Shown: positions 1 to 21,101 of the stretch, piece by piece | Position numbering within the stretch: position 1 is the stretch's first letter | How the letters are laid out: each line of letters opens with the position of its first letter | Source: Priapulus caudatus | Lineage: Eukaryota; Priapulida; Priapulimorpha; Priapulimorphida; Priapulidae | Assembly: GCF_000485595.1 (NCBI RefSeq) | Contig: NW_014577441.1 | Span: forward strand, 25,027 to 89,026 | Direction of reading: 5' to 3' | Length of the DNA: 64,000 nt | Notes under the pieces: model-generated | The model's database searches: none | What the model was told of the DNA's origin: nothing | Seen by the model: only the letters and a program-made list of their open reading frames with translations | Translations under genes and position numbers: made by a program

Positions 1-149
1 CGTCGCCATCTTGTAAACAACCCGCGCGCTGAGCGAACAGCGTTTTGAATTTGCGCGCAAACGCTCGCGAGCGCTCGCGAGCGCAGTGTCGTTCAGAAGG
101 CGAGCGCTTGCGAGCGTTCGGTCTCCTGAACACGCCTCCGCTGTTGATT

Positions 150-540
150 ACACATTTGGACATTGCAGAACATTTGCGGTGCACGTCTGCCAAATTTCCT
201 TGAAACACTTGCTGGAAAAATACGGTAATTCCGCGAGGCCGTGCTCTGGAACGAACTGTAGTAAGCGCATATCTGCGACAGCCAAGCTCACACATCCCCT
301 AGCTAGACCGTACACTGCGCATGCGCCATCGGCATTTCTGATAACAACTTACAGATGGGAAATTACTGTTGTTTGTATTACATGGGACCTGTCTGATGGC
401 AACGACTTATAAATGACGACTTAGGCGGGGCTATTCCAATGGATTTACTATGAGAGAAAATCGGGACTTTGACTTCCATGACGACTTATGCGAATTGATG
501 AGTTAGACGATGACGACTTATGCGAGTTTTACTGTATATA
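150..540. repeat. Dispersed repeat, nested fragments
   Basis: Bases about 265-540 recur in inverted orientation at about 17241-17505, sharing the repeated CGACTTATGCGAG / CTCGCATAAGTCG words. The right end TTTTACTGTA resembles a transposon terminus and also occurs at 18035-18046. Bases about 150-250 match, in reverse, part of the CAGGG-type element seen at 2955-3305. No coding content was seen. The preceding 150 bases hold only GCGAGCGCTCGCGAGCGC-like GC repeats. Confidence 0.6.
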
Positions 541-551
541 AACACGAAGGG

Positions 552-675
552 TATTTACAACCAAAGTCTCACTGTTTATGTATTCTCTTATTGACTAATA
601 ATTCCACGTAAATGTCGTTCAAATGATCCTCTGCCACACACAATTTCACCGCACCCATACCGCTGTGCACAAAGT
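552..675. repeat. Fragment of GGCACTTGG fold-back family
   Basis: The stretch with TGTATTCTCTTATTG, then GTAAATGTCGTTCAAATG, CCTCTGCCACACACAA and CCGCTGTGCAC matches one internal half-arm of the fold-back element seen complete at 14650-15056. The family terminus is missing, so this is a decayed piece. From here to 1004 nothing else was recognised; any upstream exon of the hydrolase in this stretch was not found. Confidence 0.5.
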
Positions 676-1004
676 CACGGAAAGATTGCGCCAGTGGGTC
701 TGTGGGGGGATCCCCAGAACAATTTTGATTTTAGATTATCGGAGATACATTCCGAAGCTGGCTACTTTAGCATTGGGATTTAATTTAAATCAACATTAGG
801 AAGCTTGCTGAAATTTAGCGATCAAATTGACATTTGCACAAATCGTAGCTACAGATTTGGGTATTCCTGGCTCTCACTAGCAGGTCTGGGTGGCCAAGAC
901 ATGCTATTAGCCTTTACGAATCTTTACTAGCCTCAGACAAGCGGACAAACGTTAGTTTCAAGCCCTGGTACAATGTAGTAATAAAACTGGTAGTTTGGTT
1001 CTAG

Positions 1005-2185
1005 GTTTGAGTACTGCGGAGCAACCCTACATGATGATTGTTTAGATGACATCACACTAGGATTATGGAAAGTGGATCTACTGACTGTTCTTGATAAGCT
1101 CACCTCAGGACCTCAAGTGTGTACGGGTTTAATTTACATTTAGAAGACCTTTTAGATAACAACATGCAAATTTTTCAGTTTTTAAAGGAATAATATTCGA
1201 CAAAAAAACACTTGGACATTCATTTATAGGGGCTATCTATGACAATCATATTTTCCCATTTTTTAAATTTCTAAACATCCCAGTTTAATATTTTAAAATC
1301 ACGCTGGAATATGCCCAATTTATTGAAACTGATGTCATTCATTCTAAAGGTCATGAAATATCATGAAAATTCTATTGTTCCACAACCCCAAATATTTAGA
1401 TACTCGTCGGATCTAGCATGGGAGGCTGGTTATCACTGTTAGCTGCTATGGAATGGCCTGAGAGAGTGTGTGGTATTGTTGGAATTGCCACAGCATCCGA
1501 CTTTCTTGCAACGAAGTATGAAAAGTACCTAACTGAGGAGGTGAGTGTTATGAGGTTTCTTCTCTCAAGGACTCTGTAATACCTAATTGTGTACGGAAAA
1601 CTTTCTGCAAGCAAGAACATGTATTTATAGTCCCTGTGGGCATAAATAATATTAGAAGTCAGTCAGTCACCTTACATTTAAGTTTGATTGCAATGGCAAG
1701 ATGCTGAGTGAGGTAATTTCTAATCTATGATTGCCATAGTGATGGTTAGTTAGGGTGGATACTTGAGATTGATATTAGCACATATATACAGAGATCGCTT
1801 GACTCAGATAGACTCCATTACTTGATCATATAATTATGTGGGTGAGTGATTTCAGCAAAAGAGAGAGTTGGATGAAACCGGCAGGCTGTCCTTTGCCGAT
1901 CCAGACAGTGGCTCCATCACAAAAAACATGGTGGAAGAGAGTAGACGGCATCATCTGCTTACACGCACATCGATTCCGGTAAGGTGCCCCCTGCGATTTA
2001 TTCACGGAATGGAGGATGAGAGCGTGCCCTACAAGATCTCACTGCAGCTAGCTGAACTCTCAGAGGCAGACGATGTTGATGTCATTCTTCGCAAGAACGG
2101 CAGGCACAGAATGTCAGAGGAAGAAGACATAAGACTGATTGTAACGACTCTTGATTCTCTCATTAAACGGCTGTCTTGCACATAA
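1005..2185 (+). CDS. ABHD10: ABHD10-like alpha/beta hydrolase, 3' exons (partial)
   Basis: Three exons are visible: 1005-1116, 1400-1540 and 1856-2185 (TAA stop), joined by GT-AG introns with compatible phases (1-nt carry-in, then phase 0, then phase 0). The product is the C-terminal part of an alpha/beta-fold serine hydrolase of the ABHD10 type. In mammals ABHD10 is a mitochondrial esterase acting as a mycophenolic acyl-glucuronide hydrolase and acyl-protein thioesterase. Visible residues are the nucleophile elbow GSSMGG in exon 2, the acid-bearing stretch HGMEDESVP, and the catalytic His region DVDVILRKNGRHRM near the C-terminus, all at the family positions. The first exon contains TLGLWKVDLL and ends in SGPQ, as in the family before the nucleophile exon. 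The N-terminal exons are not seen in the first 1 kb and probably lie off the window or are too diverged. Assignment to ABHD10 rather than another ABHD rests on co-linear similarity recalled from the family. Confidence 0.82.
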
Positions 2186-2396
2186 TTTGAGTATCACGTC
2201 ATAGCGAAGCTGCAAATCATTAATATGGGAGTCACACGTAGTTATAAGTGGTATGGATTTGCTTATACAAGATTGAAATTACTTGTCTATCTCTAGAAAG
2301 TGAAAGAACGTTTTTTTATCATGCAAATTTTACTTGATTGAGACATGCTTCTAATTCAAATTTAAAAGGATTTAAGTTCAGTAAAATTCAAAGCTT

Positions 2397-2537
2397 AATA
2401 AATTGATTGATTGTTGGTTTTTAAAACTTAACTCATAAATCACAATGTGAACCATTCATAATTGTCCAAATTATGTCATTATTTCAACATACAATTATAT
2501 TAGCTAGATATGTAAATACATTCGTTAAACTAATAAA
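2397..2537 (+). terminator. Candidate poly(A) signals of the ABHD10-like gene
   Basis: AATAAA occurs at 2397-2402 and again at 2532-2537, about 210 and 350 bases after the TAA stop, in AT-rich sequence. Either could end the transcript. The rest of 2186-2950 shows no gene or repeat that I recognise. Confidence 0.35.
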
Positions 2538-2954
2538 AGGTGCCAAAAGTTTTGAGCCTTTAGGAATATGTTGATGATCATGAAGGGTATGTGCAATACA
2601 TCAAAAATTAATTAAGATCCTTGTTGTGTTAGACATACATGATGTCAGAAAGGTGACACAGTTTGTAAGTGACGTTTGTACTATTGCTAAAGGGTCAGTG
2701 ATAAAACAATAACAAAAAAAGATTGATGAACAATTAAATTGAAGGAATAATTTACTTTAATGTGTGTGAAAGGTCCCTAACCAGATAACATGTACACGTA
2801 TATGCAGATGAACTCTGGAAATCACAGAAAAATATTTTAGTTGCTTCTAATGTACACAAGAGTGACAATCAATCAACAGTTACATAATTTCCATTTAATA
2901 TCAGGACATAATCCTCAGGACATCTTTGACTGCCTAATTTCATCCAGTAAAACT

Positions 2955-3305
2955 CAGTGTGCGAAATTAACGGAGTCCGGACTTAAATACTCCCTGATTT
3001 ACTGTCGGACTCCCTCATTTGACATATGCAGGAGTCCGTGTGACTCCCTGAAAATTCTGCCATACTAACTAGTTCGTTCCGGAGAACGGCCTCGCGGAAT
3101 TACCGTATTTTTTCAGCTAATGTCCAAAGAACATTTGGCAGACGTGCAACTGCATGAATCATAAAAATAAGCACATGCGTTATTGTTGATATCTTTAATT
3201 TTTAACCTCAGACTGCAGACTTCCTCATTTTGCTGCGGACACCCCTTTTTTTTAAGGTAGGGAGTCCGTTGGACTCCCGTGTTCAAAAGTTAATTTCTCC
3301 CCCTG
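2955..3305. mobile_element. CAGGG-terminal non-autonomous DNA element, copy 1
   Basis: About 351 bp ending in imperfect inverted termini CAGTGTGCGAAATTAAC and, on the other strand, CAGGGGGAGAAATTAAC. Internal landmarks are the repeated word GGAGTCC(G)/GGACTCCC. Related copies lie at 7931-8265, at the left part of 26384-28356 and at the left part of 34211-36058. CAGnG termini suggest a hAT-type element. No clear target duplication was found here. Confidence 0.6.
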
Positions 3306-3344
3306 AAAAGTGCTATTATTCTACATTATAATTCTTCACATATA

Positions 3345-3596
3345 AGCCTCGTCTACACGACGACGAACACCCGATAGCGATTATTACCGATTTATTATGC
3401 ATGCGTGCGTGCGCACGTATATGTGCGTGCATGCGTATGTAAACGTGCGTGCGTGTGTGCGTGCGTGTGTATGTAAACGTGAGTGCGTGTATACGTGCGT
3501 GCGTGTGCACTTACACGTGCGTACATGCGTGCGTGTGAACTTACGGCCCCATGTAGACGCTTAACTCGAGTTAAGGTTCGTCGTGTAGACGAGGCT
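3345..3596. mobile_element. Short TIR element with GTGC/GCGT core
   Basis: The terminal inverted repeat AGCCTCGTCTACACGACG at 3345 is mirrored by CGTCGTGTAGACGAGGCT ending at 3596. The interior is a (GTGCGTGC)n-rich microsatellite plus a CTCGAG palindrome. It encodes nothing. Flanking ATA on both sides may be the target duplication. Confidence 0.65.
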
Positions 3597-3695
3597 ATAG
3601 TGAGTTCAGATAGTTATATCTGGCATGACACAGTTTCACAATGCACAAATACACCATAATACACTTTGTTCTTACTCAGGGAACAATACTACATG

Positions 3696-3873
3696 CAGGG
3701 GCGTGTACAGGGGGGGGGGTCCAGGGGGTACGGACCCCCCCCCTGCTCGCGCAGAAAACGCATCTGAGGTCTAATTTTTTCTGGGGGAGGGCCCCCCACA
3801 CACCCCCTTCGCGTGCTCGCAAGTTTGGGTTACGGTCAGACCCCCCCTGGTACAAATCCTGTACACGCCCCTG
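3696..3873. mobile_element. 178-bp MITE, CAGGGGCGTGTACAGG termini
   Basis: A perfect 16-bp inverted terminal repeat (CAGGGGCGTGTACAGG / CCTGTACACGCCCCTG) flanked by ACATG on both sides, consistent with a target duplication. The interior is G-run rich. A second, degraded copy is at about 58113-58269. Confidence 0.75.
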
Positions 3874-4148
3874 ACATGGCAAGAATTCATTATTACCAAA
3901 AATTTATCAATGCATATATATCAAATCACATCAAGTGATATGCATACATACCTAGTACCTACACTAATAATGATATATTTTTGGTATTATATGGTCCATT
4001 GCACGCATGCGAATGGAATGGAATTCGTGAACCAGTTTATATTTATGAGTGCTATATTTAAACAATGTTATTACTGAAAATAAAATTTATGATAGAGCCA
4101 ACAAGCGATAGCTGCACTGAACATCTGGAGCGAGGACTACTTGCTTAT

Positions 4149-15475
<11,327 letters not shown>

Positions 15476-15984
15476 TCCCGATGATTACGGAAATTTCTGA
15501 ATAACTACTGATTCACCTTGCACGTCCACAACACTGGTAACGACTCAACGGTATGATTTTTGCCTGTCACGCATGAGCTGCCGCTCATGCGCCGGGAAGC
15601 TCGCAAGTGCGCATGCGCAACTGCAAAGTTAGAGCATCCGATACAATGCCACGTCCGTAATAGACTGGTACTCGCTCCCACCTCGATTACTCGATGGGTT
15701 ACCCATCAAGTAACTAAGCCGAGAGGTGGGACCGGGTACCAGTCCACGTCCGTAAATGCCTAGGTAAATGTAGACTAGTACCCGTTCGCCACCTTCAATC
15801 CGGCATATATCCTTCGCTACACTGTAGCGTGTGAACTGTCGACCGGGTACCAGTCTAAGGTAATGCCATGTTTACGCGATTTGTTTGACAAGTGACTACA
15901 CAAACTAGTGGCAGAGCAAGCAAGGCAAGTAGTGCACAGTTCAGTCAGTTGTGTGTGCAGGTCGATAACAATTTTTTTGCCAAA
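15476..15984. promoter_or_regulatory. Divergent spacer between GSR and fucose mutarotase
   Basis: The GSR start (15475, minus) and mutarotase start (15985, plus) face away from each other across 509 bp, so both 5' regions lie here. No TATA box or other element is convincing. The spacer contains two GGTACC-centred inverted repeats, annotated separately. Shared promoter use is an inference from arrangement alone. Confidence 0.45.
15663..15856. repeat. Two related inverted repeats in the spacer
   Basis: The first, 15663-15744, pairs ACTGGTACTCGCTCCCACCTC with GAGGTGGGACCGGGTACCAG. The second, 15772-15856, pairs AGACTAGTACCCGTTCGCC-like ends with GACCGGGTACCAGTCT. Both sit next to the word CACGTCCGTAA. 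They look like small MITEs inserted upstream of the mutarotase. Confidence 0.65.
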
Positions 15985-16446
15985 ATGGTTCTCAAAGGAA
16001 TTTCTCCTCTTATATCACCGGATTTGCTACGCGTTCTCTCAGCCATGGGTCACGGTGACGAGATAGTACTGGCCGATATAAACTTTCCAACAAGCGCCAC
16101 TTGCAAGTTCGGGGCACACGAGATAAGAGCGGATGGACATAACATACCTGACCTGTTGACTGGCATCTTGCGACTCTTTCCGTTGGACACCTATGTGACC
16201 TCACCAGCGGCAGTGATGCAAGTGGTACCGGACGATGTGCAAAAAGGCATAGTAATACCAGTTTGGGAGAAATACGAATTGATAATCATCGAATCGGAAG
16301 GAATGAATGTAGAGCTCGAGGAAGTGGAGCGCTTTGCTTTTTATAACAGAGCAAAGTCGGCATACGCAATTGTAGCTACAGGAGAGACTGCTCCTTATGG
16401 AAACCTCATCCTAAAGAAAGGAGTTGTTAGCCATGTGAGCGTGTAA
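15985..16446 (+). CDS. FUOM: Fucose mutarotase, single exon
   Basis: 153 aa, RbsD/FucU family, matching the roughly 154-aa animal enzyme. It interconverts alpha- and beta-L-fucose, feeding the fucose salvage route to GDP-fucose in the cytosol. Visible motifs are MGHGDEIVLADINFP at residues 21-35, with the family's catalytic His at 23 and Asp at 31; EIRADG; LLTGILRLFPLDTYV; and the C-terminal block FYNRAKSAYAIVATGE with YGNLILKKGV. The ATG at 15985 is chosen because it aligns with the family start and has a good context (CAAAATGG). The frame stays open upstream but without an ATG before it. The gene is intronless here, whereas vertebrate FUOM is split, so either introns were lost or this is an old retrocopy. 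The intact frame and conserved residues argue that it is functional. It lies head-to-head with GSR. Confidence 0.93.
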   Translation: MVLKGISPLISPDLLRVLSAMGHGDEIVLADINFPTSATCKFGAHEIRADGHNIPDLLTGILRLFPLDTYVTSPAAVMQVVPDDVQKGIVIPVWEKYELIIIESEGMNVELEEVERFAFYNRAKSAYAIVATGETAPYGNLILKKGVVSHVSV

Positions 16447-17240
16447 TACTAATAGAGTACTGAGTAGCTCAGCAGGGTACATTTGCGCAAGTAAGGCCCA
16501 AGTAGGATTGCCTCCATGTGATACCGACATTGATTGCATGCACAAAACAGCGATAACTATCACAGCGAAAACTTGGACATGCAGTCATCGTACGTTTCTA
16601 AGTGCATTTATGGCTGGATCTCCCAAGCAACAAAACCCACAGGGCACAGGCATGCAGAGACTCCAACCCTAAGCATTACCTAAACTGGAGATTCTCCAGC
16701 CTGGACCCCTGGCAAACTGGAGAACACACTCTGAGCACGCGGATCGCGAATTTCGAGCGCCTAAGGCGCTCGCCCATTACGTGTAGCGTCCAGGGGCCCG
16801 CCTGAGGGCCCTGGCAGGGGTTCCAGGGAGCAGCGCCCTGGAAGCTCCTGGATTTTAAGTTTTTTTTAGTATTGAAACAAGCTATTTTTTACACATTTGT
16901 TCGAAACAAATCGATCACAGCGCGCATGTACTGTAATATTACGAAGCCTGTGCATGTCTACATATCTCCATTAGATAGCTTGCGCACGATAAAGATTCAG
17001 ATTGTGTGGGTATCAGCACTGCTATGCTGGCGCATGCGCACCGTACATACATGACGAAACAGTCTTGTTTTTTGTTTTTGTTTTTATTTTTTCTTTGTCT
17101 ACATACATAGCTCTTGATCTAGCAGCTGTTCTGCTCGGTACACGCCGCTCAAATTCAGAGCACGCGCGTTGATAGAAAGACGCTCTGCTCACATACAGCA
17201 CAAACATACAAAGCAACGACACAAATCCAAAATACGCGTT
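16447..17240. repeat. Intergenic; retroelement-tail-like repeat near 16740-16865
   Basis: Bases 16780-16865 carry CAGGGGCCCGCCTGAGGGCC, GGCAGGGGTTCCAGGG and AGCTCCTGGATTTTAAG followed by a T-run, the look of a dispersed repeat end. The rest of the stretch shows nothing that I can identify. Confidence 0.4.
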
Positions 17241-18046
17241 TAAGTCGTCATCGTCTAACTCATCAATTCGCACAAGTCGTCATGGAAGTCAAGGTCCCGA
17301 TCTTCTCTCATAGTAAATCCATTGGAATAGCCCCGCCTAAGTCGTCATTTATAAGTCATCATTATGTACAAGTCGTCGCCCTCAGACAGGTCCCATGTAA
17401 TACAAACGACAGTAGTTTCCCATCTGTAAGTCGTTATCAGAAATGCAGATGGCGCAGTGTACGGTCTAGGGGATGTGCAGGCTGGCTGTCGGAGATATGC
17501 GCTAATAAGCCCAGCGCACACGCGAGTAATTTTACTCAAGTAAAATTATGCATGCGTCAAAATACTCACGTGTGCGGCAGATTTTCGTTGAGTATTTTGA
17601 CGCATGCATCATTTTACTTGAGTAAAATTACTCACGTGTGTGCCAGGCTTTAGGTCGAACCATGGTCGAACTGACGATCGCCTGTAGATTGTGCAACTGA
17701 GTTTACATGAGTTGTGAGAGTTACTGAGTTGTTGCTGTGTGCACTGATTGTTTTATTCGCATTGTTCGCTTGGACGCATTGTTTTTTTTCAGCTCGCGTG
17801 GAAACAGTCGCGTGGCGTCGCAAAAGTAGTTCATGTAGATATAAAGCCTGGCAAAATATCAGCTTGACACTCTCCAAGTCGTCGAAATATTGGCTTTGTA
17901 AATCGTGAAAATGACGATATACGCGCATAAGTCATCATTTGGGCGACTTACAAAGTTACATGTAAGTCGACAAAATGGTGTGTCATTTTCGTAAGTCTGC
18001 ACAAATATGCTGGTCCCAAGTGTCGACTTATGCGAGTTTTACTGTA
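17241..18046. repeat. AAGTCGTC-rich element with internal palindrome
   Basis: Bases 17241-17505 are an inverted copy of 265-540. The right end GCGAGTTTTACTGTA at 18032-18046 equals the end of that first copy. Inside, 17521-17648 is a near-perfect palindrome with arms GAGTAATTTTACTCAAG(TAAAAT) and TTTTGACGCATGC around an AGATTTTCGTTG loop. Non-coding. Confidence 0.6.
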
Positions 18047-18053
18047 ATTATGT

Positions 18054-18079
18054 GCGTGTGTGTGTGTGTGTGCGTGTGC

Positions 18080-18110
<31 letters not shown>

Positions 18111-18125
18111 CGTGTGCGTGTAAAT
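18054..18125. repeat. (GT)n / (GCGTGT)n microsatellite
   Basis: Uninterrupted GT and GCGTGT units. It abuts the hAT-like element that begins at 18146. Confidence 0.9.
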
Positions 18126-18461
18126 GTGCAGTGCAGTGGTGTGAATAGTGATGAGAATTGGTTGGAATTTCATCATCGATCATCGGTTGCACCCAGCCAA
18201 TCAGTGATCGAAGATAATCTGTTGAATGTTATTGATTGCGGCTACCAGATATTGAAATATACCATAAATAATAATCATATATGTAATAGTATTTTTATAA
18301 TACAATAATCTAAAAGCCATGTAACAGTATTATGCTTGCTTAAGTTTTGTGTAGGTTAGATTTACTGTCATAAAAGATTCCTTTTATGTATGTTTGCAAA
18401 TTTTATTTTAAATGAAAGTAAATTTAAATTAAAAAAATTTTTTTCTTTTGATAATTGATTA

Positions 18462-20298
18462 GGGACCATTCATAATTTATCTTGATAGGGGGGGTGGAGC
18501 AAACGATAGGGGGGGTACATGCAACTTTGACCATCGTACTAGGGGGGGTACATATAACTTTGACCATCATGATAGGGGGGGTATGTGCAACTTTGACCAT
18601 ATATATAAATGTATACATGCCAAAACTTACCGATTCACGCAGTAGACTACCGATTTCAAAGACTTCCACCGCCTACTGATTTTAATGTTCAATCATACAG
18701 CATTTGAAAATCAGGTAATTATGTCTGGGAATATATATATATATGTGTGTGTGTGTGTATGCTATAGTTATCACCATTGGTAGCCATTATGCACACAATT
18801 TGGAAAAACACAATTTAATACATGCTGATAACAGTTTGTTTATTCTTTACTATTTATACCAGCATATTTAGATTTTCACAGTGGTAAATAATCTCTCTCC
18901 CTTCCTCCTTCCCTCTCTCCCTCCCCGTCTCTCTCCCTCCCCCAGCTACCAAACCACACGGATTCTCTCTACTCCCTCCCTATCCGTCCCCCCTGTTACT
19001 CTTCCCTCGTAGCCTCTCCCTCGCCCCGCACACCACAGTCGGGCGGCAACTTATACCGTATTCTCTTCCTCTCACCTCCTCCTCCACCCGTCCTCTGTAC
19101 TCTCCCTTCCTCCCTCCCTAGCCCATCTCTCCTCTCCCTCCCCCGTTCTCTCCTTCTCCTTCTCCCTTCGTCCTTTTCGTTGTCTCTCCCTCTCCCTTAC
19201 CCCGTTCTCTCCCTTCTCCCTCCCCCCCCGGCGCCGTTCTCTCCCGCCTCTACCCTCCTCCCGTCTCTCCCAATCTTACCGTCTATCCTCTCCCTCCCCC
19301 CGTCGTCTCCTCTCCCTCTCTCTCGCGCCTCTCTCCTCTCCCATTCTCCCTCTCCGCTCCTCCCTCTCCCTCTCTCTCTCTCTTCTCTCTACTCTCTACT
19401 CTCTCTCTCTCTCTCTCGCTCTTCTCTCTTCAATAACAAAATAGGGCAACTACGAGTGCCGGCCATATTAAAAGCAAAACTGGAAGACTTCAATATTATG
19501 AACAGTGACCTAGAACATGAAAATTACAATATTATTAGAAATAGCTACAGTAGCTCCATCCCCCCCCCTCTTCTCTCTCTCTCTCTACTCTCTATATATA
19601 TATATTATATATATATTATATATCATATATATATATATATATATATATCGCGCTCTCTCGCTCCTCTCTCTCGTTCCTCTCCCCATCCAACTCTCTGCCT
19701 CTGTCTCTCCCTCCCTCCCTCCTCGCTTCAGGTCCATTCAGTTACAAATTATGTCTCTGATCTGTAGGTTCGTCTTAGGCAGCATCAGTCCAATAGCTAA
19801 GATTTTTTAGGGCACGTCAGGACTATACCATTTATCTACTCTATCATTGGCGCCACCATTGGTATCCATATGTGTATATCTCGTCTCCGCTCGCACGCGT
19901 GTCGCTATAAGATCATTGCAATGTTTTGCATATCTATCGGACACTCTGTCTATGACACTCAACTGGACATTAGAGTCGCGTCGGATAAGAAAAAGGTGAA
20001 CCATATGCTCCCCATATCGTATACCCACACTCCGGAAAATGTTTGACATTTTGACATGTTCCCTATAAAATTGTTGCTCCAGTATGCTGTGGATGATCAG
20101 AAGTAGATCAAATGTAACAAATTAGCATTGGAGATAGCGGCGCGGTATGGCTACTGAGTGTGCGCAATCATCAGGATAGGCGCGGGGTACTTGTAAGTCC
20201 TACATTATTCCTTGTAGCACTGGGGGGTGTTTATAACTTTATGGCATTTTCTTATTTTGCTCCACCCCCCCTATCAAGATAAATAATGAATGGTCCCT
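18462..20298. mobile_element. Harbinger-like element nested in hAT-like element
   Basis: A 1837-bp insertion with about 40-bp inverted ends beginning GGGACCATTCATAATTTATC and continuing through TTGATAGGGGGGGTGGAGC. It is flanked by TTA at 18459-18461 and 20299-20301. Removing it plus one TTA restores GATTATTTATTTTCAT, which matches the uninterrupted hAT-like copy near 12246. The 3-bp TTA duplication and GGG-start ends suggest PIF/Harbinger. No transposase is present, so it is non-autonomous. Confidence 0.75.
18893..19735. repeat. Pyrimidine-rich (CTCTCC)n and (TA)n low-complexity core
   Basis: Most of the interior of the nested element is CTCTCCC/CCCTCTCT tract plus a (TA)n block (19595-19650). 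The long Ser/Leu/Pro frames here are composition artefacts. A short normal-complexity segment (19435-19560) encodes nothing recognisable. Confidence 0.85.
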
Positions 20299-20380
20299 TA
20301 TTTATTTTCATAATAGAGCGCTTAGTCGGTTGCTGCAAACGACCGACTTTCGATTATAATCGATCATCGGGACATCACTA

Positions 20381-21101
20381 CGCATGACCGTAGGCTGAAT
20401 TTCATTAATGATTAGTTTTCGTTAGTATATTCTTTTGCAATTCAATCATGATACGACTTTTCAAAAGTTGACAGGAGGAATATTGTACCAGGTTTTATCA
20501 TATGCTTAGTACACATGTACAAATAAATATCTATTGAACTTTAATCCTGTTTTATTGTTCATAAATATGTGACATATATAGCAGTAGACACTAGCTATAT
20601 ATTAGTGTTACTAAACTTGGGCTCATAATTTTCCAGTATATGATGCCAGCCTGCCAGGAATATATCTACTAATTACCAGTACCATCCAAACAATGTAAGA
20701 AATCTACGCAATAAAAGTATTAATTATCTTGCAGATTTAGCCAGTTGATCAGTTCCTAACTATCATATTATGAATAAATACTACAACAGTGCAGTAATCA
20801 CGTTTCACAGTTGCCAGCTCACGAACTACCAAAGTCAAAACCAGGAATCAATTGACAGGCATAAGATGCTAATGATCCCACACGATACATTTTATACAAT
20901 TAAAATGATGATAAAATAATAAACACATCCACGTACACAACATGTACGTTAATAGTTTACTAACACTTTACACACCACTTCGATGTAAAAGGCTATCAAT
21001 AATTTACACATATTTGCAGTGACTCTACTCTCACTCGTACAAAGACACGAACACAGTGCTAACAACAGTGGTCAGGGTAAACCTACTGATAACTGCATTT
21101 C
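20381..21101. other. 3' flank of zinc-finger gene 1
   Basis: AT-rich sequence, no repeat ends. On the minus strand an AATAAA lies near 20550 (plus-strand TTTATT), about 550 bases after the stop codon, and could be the poly(A) signal. Nothing else is recognised. Confidence 0.4.

Larger units (their letters stand above)
18146..20380. mobile_element. hAT-like element, copy 2, interrupted
   Basis: Left end TAGTGATGAGAATTGG and right end (other strand) TAGTGATGTCCCGATGATCG match the element at 11254-12330. Bases 18462-20298 are a second transposon inserted inside it. The flanks (GGTGTGAA / CGCATGAC) do not match, so this copy lacks an intact target duplication. Confidence 0.75.

Noticed and set aside
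15892-15984. N-terminal extension of fucose mutarotase
   Set aside because: The upstream frame has no ATG, only a GTG, and the family begins at the ATG at 15985.
19180-19810. Ser/Leu/Pro frame of nearly 200 codons
   Set aside because: A CTCTCC/TA low-complexity tract inside a non-autonomous transposon.
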